Below, piece after piece: positions 23,383-34,139 of a DNA stretch of 64,000 nucleotides. The notes under the pieces were generated by a model, which was not told the origin of the DNA, did not search any database, and worked only from the letters and a program-made list of their open reading frames with translations. Source of the DNA: Labia minor (lineage: Eukaryota > Arthropoda > Insecta > Dermaptera > Spongiphoridae); the NCBI GenBank assembly GCA_963082975.1, contig OY720344.1, forward strand, positions 71,576,546 to 71,640,545. The letters are read 5' to 3'. The number at the start of each line of letters is the position of its first letter. The stretch's first letter is position 1. The position numbers and the translations under genes were made by a program.

Positions 23383-23573
23383 TTATAAAGCAAACATTTA
23401 ATTAAATCTTCATTGTAAATTTTTTTAATATTTTATAAATTATATAAAATTAAATTTTAATTGAAAAGATAACCTGATGAAATTAAAATAAATTGATAAA
23501 GCTTAGCTGGACACATATTAAAATTCAATTAAATCTTGATTAAACGTACAGTTATTTTCTATTTGTTTGGATT

Positions 23574-23612
23574 GTCCCAAAATAAAAGAGCAGACTAAAT
23601 TGATTTTGGGAC
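23574..23612. repeat. Second copy of the GTCCCAAAAT hairpin
   Basis: The left arm is preserved (GTCCCAAAATAAAAGAGCAGA written without its last base in the stem), the loop is similar, and the right arm is shortened to GATTTTGGGAC. Confidence 0.7.
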
Positions 23613-23619
23613 ACCCTGC

Positions 23620-23948
23620 ATTACATTGTATAACGAAATTCGGCCCACACGGACCAAATTCAGCCCGCGCGGACCAAATTCGGCCCGAAATACGATTTTA
23701 AAAAATTAGTATATAGATAAAAATTGATAAAAAAGAATAAGAGAAAAATTATTTTATTTAAATATTTATAACATTATTCACTTATGCTTTAATTAAACTA
23801 TATTGGTTTAGGTTGGTTTATCTGCAATGAACTGTTATAAAAAAAAATTAATGTAAAATATCATAATGAAATTTTTCAATTTGTTTATTCACACGTTCTG
23901 CCCCAACTTCCAATCTCGCCCTCGGGGTATAATGTTTGGACACCCCTA
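23620..23948. mobile_element. hAT-type element fragment with 20-bp tandem repeat
   Basis: The right end TTTGGACACCCCTAA is a typical hAT terminal inverted repeat (CAGGGGTGTCCAAA type). Inside, at 23637-23690, a 20-base unit AAATTCRGCCCRCRCGGACC is repeated two and a half times. The matching left end is not found, and no transposase is encoded. Confidence 0.55.
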
Positions 23949-23949
23949 A

Positions 23950-25430
23950 GTTAATTTAATTCTAAATATTGATTAATTTTATATCTATCAATTAACGTTG
24001 ATAGGTAATATATAATTTTGTTTTCTTATATTATAAAATAAAATTCAATTTTATTAATTTAATCTTAAATTAACTAACATAACTAATAAAAAAAAATTCT
24101 GAATACAAAGTTAAAAAAATATTTTAATACAAAGGAACAAAGGCATCAAGGGTTTTCAGCCTTAGGGCGTTCAGCTACCTCAAAATTATAAAGGGTTAAG
24201 TCTGTTATGTAGTTTACAGGGCCTTATTGTCTTAGATATTTCAACAGAGAATATTTAGTAAAAAATAAAAACATCTCATGTACTTTAAAAATTACTTTTA
24301 TTTTAAAATACAAAGATATATATACTTTTATTTTTAAAAGATAAAATATCGATAAAATTGAGATCAATGATTTTATTCTATTTTCTCTTTTGTTCAATAA
24401 TTATAAACTCCAGGCTAAAACTGACAAACAAAATAATAAAAGAGATATACTGTTTATTAGAATAGTTCTCCAAGTCTATACTTATTCAGGTTTTTGCAAG
24501 CACATCGAAAAGAGGAGAGCAATAAAGAAGAAAAAAAAAAACTTTTCAAAGTAAAATGCATTTTGCTCCCAGCAATTGTTTAAAAACAATGTATAAAAAA
24601 AAGAATGAGCGTGGGGGAGAGTTAGCGAAAGCTTTTAAATTTTATGATAAAGATGCAGACACCTTTTCCATCTGTTTTGTTTGAGACCAGCGCTCAACCA
24701 GATGACACGAAAGTTATTCTAATTTTCCAGGTCTTTGTTTTTAGAAAATTAACTTTTAGTCTCTCCTCCCTCCCCCTTCACCAACCATCCCCCGCTCTTC
24801 CTTACCACACTTCATTCAAATTGTGCCATTCATTTTTAAGATCTATAATGAATCTTATCTTATACTATGAGATTCGATTCTGAACCCTTCTTATCCAAGT
24901 TATCGGGGAAAATAGTCTTCTCTCTTATCTTCAAAATGCAGTGCAATTCACTTAATTTCTATTGAATAGAATTTTCAAAGCTTATCTCTACCTGTTTTAG
25001 AAATTAGACTATTAATTAATTTTTATATACTTAACTTTATTTAAATATATAATATATTTATATTAATGTTTTTTGTTTTATTTATTTTGATTAAAAAGTT
25101 TAAAATTCCTTTATTTTTATATATTCTCTATATAAGTATAATATAATGAAAAATATCGACAAAAGTTAAATTTGAAATTCAGATTTTTTAATTAAAAAAA
25201 ATTTTTTTCATAATTTTCAAAAATTGTCTATATTTGATCAAAGAGGATGTGACATATATTTTTATATTTTTTTATTCTCTCTTTCCTTTTTTGGGTTTAG
25301 GGCAACAAATATATGCTTATATATATATATATATATATATATACATTGAAAATTCTTTACTAAACTCAACTTTAACTAACTATATATATATAGGTATATA
25401 TATATATACTAAGTATTTATTCAATTCATT
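23950..25430. other. AT-rich stretch with pyrimidine tract and (TA)n
   Basis: It contains a patch at 24600-24880 with a CT-rich run after a CCAG, and (TA)n at about 25316-25342. No gene supported. Confidence 0.45.
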
Positions 25431-25439
25431 ATCTTCTCT

Positions 25440-26000
25440 TCTTATCCCATTTTTCCACACTTTCCGCCAATCATACATTTTCATTCAACTATTTATTTAA
25501 CACTCCAATCTATTCACAATTCTTCTCCAATTTTCTCTCTCCATTCTACTCATTTTCATCATCAAAACTTTACATTCCATCACGTGTCCAATATTTTCCC
25601 TTTCAATTCCACATAGTCTATATCTACGTTTATCTTACGATTCTCTCAACTCTTTCTCTCCATTTCCCAAACGAATTCTTCCCCATATTTTTTTATACCA
25701 GAACATAATTTGATTCTTCCAGGTCTCTTCCATTCCTTATTATTCCACTATTTATTTTTATTTGATTGGTTTATAATTTTTATTGTAAGGGGGATAATTG
25801 GTCTGTTTTTCCCCATGTATTTTGGATTTCTTGGTACTCAGGAATCATAAGATCCTCTAACATTCATTGTTTTAATTTATCGGGGTCTCACTCTCAATCA
25901 AGATTTTGATAACATCCTCATTACCCGCTCTTTTCCATATTTGTGATAATTTTGTTATCCATTGGGATTTATTGTTATTTTAAATCCCTCTTATTGTTAA
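25440..26000 (-). pseudogene. LINE-B C-terminal relic (zinc-knuckle-like end)
   Basis: The minus strand gives, in pieces, QWITKLSQIWKRAG, ETWKNQIMFWYKKIW, RIRLGNGER and YRLCGIERENIGHVMEC, then a stop near 25500. A block of this kind (basic RxRLGN followed by C-x(n)-H-x3-C) lies after the RT domain of several insect non-LTR elements. Frameshifts separate the blocks and no RT core was found. It is unlike both the jockey and LINE-A copies here, so it is a third non-LTR lineage. Pieces are recognisable; the exact family is not. Confidence 0.55.
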
Positions 26001-26860
26001 AATGGCATTCAGGCATATCTTGAATTACCTATTTTCTTAATAAATACTGGCAGTTCTTTTTAATGTTCTGGATCCAGAAACTTCTTCTCCATGATTCCAC
26101 CTGACAAATATAAACAGCGGTAGACAAGATTTTTATTCTTTATTTCTTTGAAGTATTTTTCTTTTACTTTCTCATTCATTGATAGATCGGAAAGAGATAG
26201 AATGGATATTTCTGTCTCACTCCTAATATGGAAATATATTTTTACATTAAATTTTTAATAGTTCCAAGACCAAAGAGATTTTCTTATAAATAGATCTAAA
26301 ATATTTGATTATATGCAAGAATACTTTTAATACATTTTTATTTCTTTTCTATTACCATAGTTTATTGAATATTGAATCTCCTTAAGCAAAAGTTATTGAC
26401 GATTATTTTCCTTTTTTTTAAATCTATGTGATATATTTTGAAAATTAACTTAGAAAACATTTAAAATAATTATTGAATACCATTTATGAAGAAATAATTG
26501 AATGATCATATTTTTCTTTGATATTAAAAATAATGGTTATAATTCACAAGAAAATGTAATATTTTTTGATTGTCATATAGAAAAAAAGTACAGGCGTTAT
26601 TGGTAGGAGGTGTTCTCATGTTGAATATTAATTTTTATTTAATAATTTATTTAATAATTTATTTAAAGTAATCATTTAGATATCTAAAATTTTACTCTTA
26701 ATGTATCTAGTAAACTGTAAATTGAACTTAATTAATAACAATCAAATATAAGATAGGAGTAATATATTTATATATTTATATACTTATTAAAAGCTTTTAA
26801 AATAACAAAAATAATAAATAACCAAATAATATTGAATTTAGATTAATTTAATTTACAAAA
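26000..26860. other. AT-rich stretch
   Basis: The high-coordinate side of LINE-B may extend into the first 150 bases. Otherwise nothing recognised. Confidence 0.4.
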
Positions 26861-26869
26861 ATGAAAGTA

Positions 26870-27539
26870 CGAGGTCTGTTCAAAAGAAAGGTGAATTTTG
26901 AATATTTCGAAAAGTATTTATTTATTCATCAATATCCATTTTGTCTCCTCTAAAGTAATTCCCCTCAGATAAAATGCACTTATGCCAGCGTTTCTTCCAA
27001 TCGTCGAAGCACTTCTGAAATGCGCTTTTCGGTGGCCATCAGTTCGTTCTTCGATTCCGACTTTATCTCATCTATTGTGGAAAACGCTTTCCTTTCATTG
27101 GTCTCTTTAGTTTTGGGAATAGGAAAAAGTCGCAGGGAGCTAAATCTGGTGAATTCGGTAGTTGAGGCATAATTACGGTGTTGTTTTTGGTCAAAAAATC
27201 ACGAACATACAATGATGTGTGAGTTGGTGCATTATTGTGATGCAGAATCCATGATTTGTTTTTCCACAATTCCGATCGTTTGGGCCGTATTGCTTCACAA
27301 AAAGGTTGCATAACTTCCTTGTAGTATTCCTTATTTTTTTATTAAGTAAAAAATCGAAGAACACACAAAAAGTGACTAACTTTTTCAGATGTCAAAAACA
27401 AACTACTAATCCAAAATAGCTGATAATGTCATCTTATTAGAAAAATATGTGTACCAACATAACAAAGAAAAATTTCGCTAATCAAATGTACACATCCCGA
27501 GAAAATTCAAAATTCACCTTTTTTTTTAAAAAGACCTCG
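26870..27539 (-). mobile_element. Mariner element, internally deleted
   Basis: Inverted ends of about 35 bases (CGAGGTCTKTTYAAAARAAA, then GGTGAATTTTGAAT) are flanked by TA at 26868-26869 and 27540-27541. At 670 bp it is about half the usual 1.3 kb. The transposase gene lies on the minus strand and has lost its N-terminal half. Confidence 0.9.
26985..27345 (-). pseudogene. Mariner transposase C-terminal half
   Basis: The minus strand reads from EYYKEVMQPFCEAIRPKR through NKSWILHHNNAPTHTSLYVR and NSPDLAPCDFFLFPKLK to KGKRF. A frameshift follows, then STIDEIKSESKNELMATEKR and a stop. This is the catalytic C-terminal half of a mariner transposase (DD34D). The usual HHDNAPAH block reads HHNNAPTH, so the second catalytic aspartate is replaced by asparagine. 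The DNA-binding N-terminus is deleted. It cannot encode active enzyme. Confidence 0.9.
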
Positions 27540-27544
27540 TATAT

Positions 27545-28733
27545 TATTGGAAATTGCAAAATTTCTTGTGTTCTATCAAAAGATTTATCAAAGAGAAAAT
27601 TCATACATTCAAATCAGTTGAAATATATTATATATTTTTTTATTTAAAAAAAAAATCAAATGAACTTTATTAAAAAATAACCACAAAGATCTTATTTAAC
27701 AAAAAGAGTGATAAATATGTGAATGAATTGAATTCAACACATGGGATTAATTGAAAAGAAGAGAAAACAGATAACTAACAATAAATGAAATTGAAGAAAA
27801 GATAATGACTCAGCTCTCTTAATGAAATGCTTAGAATTTAAACAAAAAGTACGAAGAACTAATCTATATCGAAACAAAAGATGCAGGATTCAGATTAACG
27901 AAGAAATGCGCGGTTAAAGAGAACAACCAAAACACAATATTTTACATACTTTAATATTATTATATTATAAAATAATTATTTTTAAGTAAAATTATTTACA
28001 TGAAATTGATTGAAAATAACTATAGAGGCATGAATATAATAAAAACATAGCTTTAAAGAAAATTATAAAATATTATACTAGAGTATTTTTGTGTGACTCT
28101 CCTGAATTTGAAATTTCTTAACCTAGATTTCTTATCCTAGAGACTCCCATGGTTTACCTATAATACACTTTATAATATATTTAATATTAATTAATATAAT
28201 TTTATTTATTTTTTAATTTAATTTAACATATTTGAAAGAAATTAAATTGGAAAAATCAAAATCGTCTTCTCATAAGAAATACATGGTTTACGAGTTTAGT
28301 TGGCTTATAGGAATTAAATTAATTAATATTATAAAAATAATATATATTATATAATGAAATTTTGATCATAGCTGAAACAGTGAGCAATAACATTAAAGCT
28401 TTATAATCAATTATCAAGAAATAACTTTTATGGTAATTATGAGCTCTTAATAATATAAATCTCCCAAATCTATAAATCTAAACATTACAATGATTCAATA
28501 TGTTATACTCAATTTACTTTGGAAAACAAAGACGAAAGACTTTTGACGAAAGAAAACGAAAATCTATTGTGAAAATTAGTTTAAATTACTAAATATCTCA
28601 TTTTGGTGAAAAAAAGAAATAGTCTATGATTTCTTACAGTGAATGACTTTGGATTTAACAGTTATGAAGTTATAAAATAGTTTTCTGGTATTAAAGTAAA
28701 TTCAGATCTGTGACAAACTTGCGTTCTTTTCTA
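27545..28733. other. AT-rich stretch between two mariners
   Basis: No recognisable feature. Confidence 0.5.
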
Positions 28734-28737
28734 AATA

Positions 28738-29288
28738 AAGGGTGTTTCTTTTAGAGGTATAGAACTTTAAATTGCAATAAAACAACGATGGATTATTCGA
28801 TTGACATGAATTTTATTTATACGAAAGATAATCTTGTGGCATTACATTTTATATTTTATTTCTGGCATATGACCGCCACGGCTGGCTCGGATGTAGTCCA
28901 ATCTGGACATCCAATTTCGGGTCTTCCTAAATGCTACGCTCTACAGTAGCAATAGCTTCTTCTGTACGCACCGTATGGCGTCTCTGAGGATGCGAGTTAT
29001 CAATAAGAGTAAACGTGGTGCGAAAACGTTCCATGGTTAATCGAATTAACTGCTCTGATGGACGATTTTGTCGACGATAAAATGGACGTAGTGCACGATA
29101 CGTATTCCGAAGAACCATTATTTTCGAAATAAAATTGCACTATTTGCAAGCGTTGTTCAGGCGTGAGTCTATTCATGATGAATTGCCAAACCAAACTGAG
29201 AATAAATCACTTAACAGCTGTTAAATCGGTCGTCAACTTATGTAGCAGTAATGCCAACTTAAAGTTCTATACCTCGAAAAAAAACCCT
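28738..29288 (-). mobile_element. Second mariner-like element, internally deleted
   Basis: The inverted ends AAGGGTGTTTCTTTTAGAGG and its complement near 29270 share about 30 bases, including GAGGTATAGAACTTTAA. TA flanks both sides (28736-28737, 29289-29290). At 551 bp it retains only the 5' part of the gene. Different ends from 26870-27539 show a separate family. Confidence 0.85.
28927..29180 (-). pseudogene. Mariner-like transposase N-terminal fragment
   Basis: The minus strand gives MNRLTPEQRLQIVQFYFENN, a helix-turn-helix start. After a frameshift it gives YRALRPFYRRQNRPSEQLIR and FTLIDNSHPQRRHTVRTEEA, then a stop at 28927. This is the DNA-binding region of a mariner-like transposase; the catalytic domain is absent. 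It lies within the 28738-29288 element. Confidence 0.8.
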
Positions 29289-29865
29289 TTATATAGGTTT
29301 AATATATCTGATTCCTCCAGTTAATGAAAGAGAACAATAGATAAAACAAAATTGGGATGATTCTTATTCGCTTTTCCAATTATTATCAATTATTATTATT
29401 TTTCTAATATTAGGTAATATCTTTTTATAAATTTGATCGTTTATCGTATGATACAAGTGAATATATTAAAATATTCTTGCTTTAATTTATTTTTCTAAAT
29501 TGTTAATTAAAAATGCTCCTTGTTATCTTAAAATTACAAAAAAACCACCAATATTCCTATGTATTTTAAAGTAATTAGCTAATTATTTTAATTATAAATT
29601 GTTTGAATTTGCAAAAAAAAAATAAACTTTCCGAGTGTTTCAAATGGTTGAAGGAATTTCAGTCATTTTTTTAAATGAAAAAGTTTACATTTAATTATAT
29701 AGTGAGGGTTAACACAAAAAAAAGTATGGAATAAATGAATGTCCTTTAATTAGTCTTCTCAAATGTAACATTCATTAATGGTTATATTTAATATCCGAAG
29801 AGAATTAAGAGAGATCAATTTTAAATTAAATTAAAAATATGTCTGATTTGGATATTTACTTGTTA

Positions 29866-30368
29866 CGAGGGCAGTTCAATGATTCCGTGACTTTTTCAAT
29901 GAAACAGGTTTTTGGATAAACGTAGTTTCCATTAAGCTCTATACACTTCGACCAACGTTTCTCCAATTTTTTATCCCTTTCAAATAATAAGATTTGTCGA
30001 GGACATCAAAATAGATTTGTTTGTGAGATGATTTCATCGTTGGAGTCAAAACTCTTTCTGCCGAGCCATTTCTTCAGGTTTGGAAATAAGAAATAGTCAC
30101 TTGGGGCTAAATCTGGAGAATAGGTAGGATGAGGGAGAAATTCGTATCCCAAATCAAGTATTAAAATTTACTTTTTTTCATTTACTTGTCAAATCACGAG
30201 ATAGTCTGATATTAATAGATATCAAACAAAAACTAAAAGACACAGCTGGTTCAAATTTCCACAGGAGTCTGCTGATAGCTTCATGCTGCCAGGAGCTATT
30301 TCTAGTGTTGCTATTTCATTTAAGAAATGGGAAATTCAAAAAGTCACGGATTTATTAACCTGTTTATT
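29866..30368 (-). mobile_element. Third mariner-like element, degraded
   Basis: The left end CGAGGGCAGTTCAATGATTC, followed by CGTGACTTTTT, has an inverted partner AAAAAGTCACGGATTTATTA at about 30339-30358. The outermost right bases have decayed. A TA precedes the left end. The minus strand carries the transposase fragment described separately. Confidence 0.75.
29945..30150 (-). pseudogene. Mariner-like transposase fragment (third element)
   Basis: The minus strand reads FLPHPTYSPDLAPSDYFLFP, then NLKKWLGRKSFDSNDEIISQ. This matches the region carrying the third catalytic aspartate of mariner transposases. The preceding catalytic part is missing and the end is frame-disrupted. Confidence 0.85.
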
Positions 30369-30374
30369 TAAATT

Positions 30375-30578
30375 ATTGTTTTTTTTAGAGATGCTAGTAT
30401 TCTGTTTGAATATAAGAATACAGAAATATAGATATTTGAATTCTAATTATTATAAACATTTTAATGATGATTTCTTATACTTTAAGTTGAGTTTTTTTGT
30501 ATTTATTCAATTTAAAAATAGGTAGATAGCTTACCTCCTTTTTTATAAATTATTATTTATATTAATACTGTGGTAATC

Positions 30579-30618
<40 letters not shown>

Positions 30619-31185
30619 ATTATATCATTCATCTTTAAGAAAATTATATCAGAATTTCATCTGAAACTTTTTGTACTTGATCATTTAGCTTAAAGGGTGT
30701 GGATTTAATCAGTGAAGGTTACGCCCTTAGGTACTAAAACATTCTTTGTTTAATTATCTTAATTCCCTTATAAATACATTATTTGGAGAAAATCAAATTA
30801 TAATTTGAAATTATTTCATATTGAAACAATATTCCCATTAGGAATAAAGAGAAAACTACTCTTTTATTATTTCAACTAATATTAAGAGAGGATATAATTA
30901 CATTTATATATATATATATATACATATATGTTTGATTAAATCAGAGATCGCAACTTTTAGAACCAACTGATAAATTTTGCTAATTAGGATAGCATTCAAT
31001 TCAGGATAAGAAACTTTTTATAAATCATTTGAATCATAATTTTAATTAAACATTTATTTAACTTTATAATTTAAAATAAACAAAAAAAAAAAATACATGA
31101 AAAATGTTTAAAAAAAAAATCAAATATGAAGTGTGACTAGAATTTAACGTTTAGCTTGTCTTCGGTGGATCGAACCTCGCTAAGT
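30375..31185. other. AT-rich stretch with (TA)n
   Basis: It contains (TA)n at about 30586-30615 and 30905-30929. No gene seen. A tRNA B-box-like string (GGATCGAACCTCGC) near 31167 is not supported by a foldable tRNA. Confidence 0.5.
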
Positions 31186-31189
31186 TAAA

Positions 31190-31332
31190 ATTAGCTGGAG
31201 TGTCTCCACTCGACTATCTCGCAATTTGAATTGGATGAAATAACATAATACATTATATTTAAATTAAATTTAATTAATTATAAATTATAAATTAAAATTA
31301 ATAAATAATATTTATCTCTGGCGAGATAGTAA
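31190..31332 (+). mobile_element. F1 element, copy D (143-bp deletion derivative)
   Basis: It keeps both ends and almost nothing between: the 5' hairpin, ACTATCTCGC at 31213-31222, the AT block, and the 3' hairpin with GCGAGATAGT at 31321-31330. This minimal copy marks the two termini of F1 independently of copy A. Confidence 0.8.
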
Positions 31333-32940
31333 AACTTATGTACTATACATATACCACTTGCTATATACTATAAAGAGGTAGAGGTTTTATAGTGCTATCC
31401 GCGATGCCTCTATATTCGTAAAATTGATTACATTCATAACCACCTCGGACTAATGCCCGGTTTGCCGCCCTCTAAAGCGGGCCATGTCGCCTCCTTAGTT
31501 CTAACATCATCTCTATCTAACATCTCCTCTTTTTCTCCTTACACGTATTAATCAAGTTCAAATTTGTTTTAATATAATTATAAATAAATATTATATATAT
31601 TCTATATAAACTTTATTGAAAACTAGTTAAATTGGCTTGATAACCAATATTCAATAATCTTTCTTAATTTAATTTTAATTAATGCAAAGGTTCTTCTAAG
31701 ATGAAATATTACCTCTCTGTTAAGGAAAGTTTTGGCCTTTTCTCTATTATGCATTAACTGGTTTTATTTATTTTTTTTATACAATATTTTTTTAATTTTT
31801 CCAAATTCTTTATATATGGAAATGAAAGTTGATGTTAATGATGTTTCTGCAATAATCAGATAAATATTATAAAAATAAATCTTTTGGATTTTGAATGAAA
31901 AATATAAATCCGAAAAGTGAATCTTGGGATAAATGATTACCAAGACAAAATAAAAAAAATTCTTCTGCAATGGTAAACACAAATACTCAACGGTTGAGAT
32001 GTTTTTAAACAACCTTCTATTTAAATTGTTATCCATCTTATGAAAAAAAACCTTTAAGCGTATTTTTAATTAAAATTTATATATAAATGAAAATCTATAC
32101 TTATATTAATATTAAAAGAAAAGTGTCCTGATTTTTTATGAATAGATACTTAAGTATCTTTGTTGAGGATACGAAACAAGCCATCTACAAGTGGCAAGGA
32201 ACTTGTTTTATTAAGGTTTCTAAAGAGGGGTTGAATGACGGCTCCTCGTCTGAGAGCTGCTCCCTTTAAAGGGCTGTATTTGTCTACCTAACTGTCTGTC
32301 TGTCTATTTACTTGGTGCCCAAGTCATTTCCCATTTGATGGTGGCGTTTTATTTTGCAAGCGTGTTCTTAGGCTCGGTAAATAGCTATTAAAAAGCTATT
32401 TCTACCAAAGTTCTACTTTTATAGTTCACTTTATTTATTGTATTAAATCCGATCATTGACTATGAATATTAACCACAAAATAGGGTAATCATCACTTATT
32501 ATGGTGGTTATAAAACATTTACCAAAGATTTAAAACTAATGAAATTTTAAACAGTAATAAAAAATTAAGATTATCATTAATATTGATATATGTATATCAT
32601 AAAATACTATTTATTTTATTATTGATTATTATTATTGTTACTATTAAACGTAGTTGATACCCATTGTTTTGTTATGCATCGGAATGTCTAATAAAAAAAT
32701 AACTTTCGTTTATAAAAAATGGAATATATGCAAAGGACACAGAGGTTAAATGTGACAGGGATAATTACAGAGGCAATAGTGGTGCAACAGTAAACGTTAT
32801 AATGATGTTAAAAGTAAGTTCCTTAAAGTAAAGATGTGTTTGAGTGGTCTTTACACCCTAATACGTTCTTTATTCGATGAATCTACGTTTTTACAATTAA
32901 ATTCATTAACATTTTTACTACTTAAATTCAAAAGAATAGT
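31333..32940. other. Mixed unannotated stretch
   Basis: A less AT-rich block at about 31360-31560 (around GGTTTGCCGCCCTCTAAAGC) and another at 32150-32370 with CTGTCTGTCTGTCT could be parts of further repeats. No family assigned and no gene supported. Confidence 0.4.
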
Positions 32941-32946
32941 TTTGGC

Positions 32947-34129
32947 CAGGGCTTCGAACCGGAACTGAACCGAAAACCGAAAACCGAAAAAAACCGGTAT
33001 TTTTGTCGGAACGAAAACCGGAGCTGAACCGAAAAAAATAATATCGGTTTATTTCAGTTCAGTGTTCAATCCAGAGTTGCCAGAAGTGGTGTTTTTGGGC
33101 GTTTTGGCAACACACAACCCCGAATTTTTTTCAATTAGTTATGCCTCGCACTGCATGGTGTCGCTAAAAACTTTGTTTCAAAAATTAGTGTCCTAGTCAT
33201 ACTCTCCCTTCGGTTGTGTTGGCAGCGTCTCGTAGTCGCAATACTGAATTTAATGTTTTCATCGTTTGTTTAATACTGATATTTTGATTTAATGATAGTA
33301 TTAATTTTTTAAATTATTTATTCCATTTGTTACAGGGTTATGTATTGATATAAAGAAAATGATTCATAAATATAAATAAAATTATTAAATAAATTTAAAC
33401 AAATATTGAATAACTTTGACCAGGTACGAAGATTAGACAGTAAAAAACTTATTTTAGAATTTTGGGAGGAAAATAAAAATACAATTCCTCATTTATACAA
33501 AATTGCAATGGTGGTTTTAGGAGCTACTCCAACACAAGTTAGTGTTGAAAGAGCTTTCTCTGGTTTAAAGTTTATTTTACGAGACAATAGAAATAGTTTA
33601 AATACAAATATATTGGAAGATATTTTAATAATTAGAGGTAATTTTCATCTTTTATAATTATAGTTATAATTGTAAGTAAATATAGCCAAGAATCCTGTAT
33701 ACTTTAACATTAAATATACGAATTTGTTTCGTTTGTTGAGTGTTTGAAAGTAGAAGGATGTAAAAAAATATTCATACTTATTTGTTCCGTTTAATAAATT
33801 ATATTAACATCTTATATTATATACTTCTAATTATTATACCTTTAATTAATTATTATTATTTATATTATATTGCATCAATTCATGTAGTATGATTTAGGGT
33901 GGTAGCAAGAAATATTTTTATATATTTATGGCAGACTCGGCATATCCCGACCTAAATTTCTAATACAAATTAAAGGTCTTTAAAATTAATTAATCGGAAC
34001 TGAACCGAAAACCGAAAACCGAAAAAACCGGTATTTTTGCCGGAACGAAAACCGGAACCGAACTGATATTTTTTTTTTATTGAACCGGAACGAAAACCGA
34101 AACGAAAAAAATAACGGTTCGAAGCCCTG
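32947..34129 (+). mobile_element. hAT element, 1183 bp, with exact 8-bp target-site duplication
   Basis: The ends CAGGGCTTCGAACCG and CGGTTCGAAGCCCTG are perfect 15-base inverted repeats. GTTTTGGC occurs at 32939-32946 and 34130-34137, the 8-bp duplication expected of hAT. Inside, a stretch of about 65 bases rich in ACCGAAA occurs just within both ends in the same direction (from about 32959 and 33993). An autonomous hAT is usually 2.5-5 kb, so this is an internally deleted copy keeping only the transposase end. Confidence 0.9.
33376..33657 (+). pseudogene. hAT transposase C-terminal dimerisation domain
   Basis: The frame ending at 33657 reads DSKKLILEFWEENKNTIPHL, then ATPTQVSVERAFSGLKFILR and DNRNSLNTNILEDILIIRGN. 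This is the conserved hAT C-terminal dimerisation block (T..SVER.FS, then R..L......E..L). It has no ATG; codons upstream to about 33376 are open but the catalytic domain and BED finger are missing. It lies inside the element at 32947-34129 in the same orientation. Confidence 0.9.
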
Positions 34130-34139
34130 GTTTTGGCGT

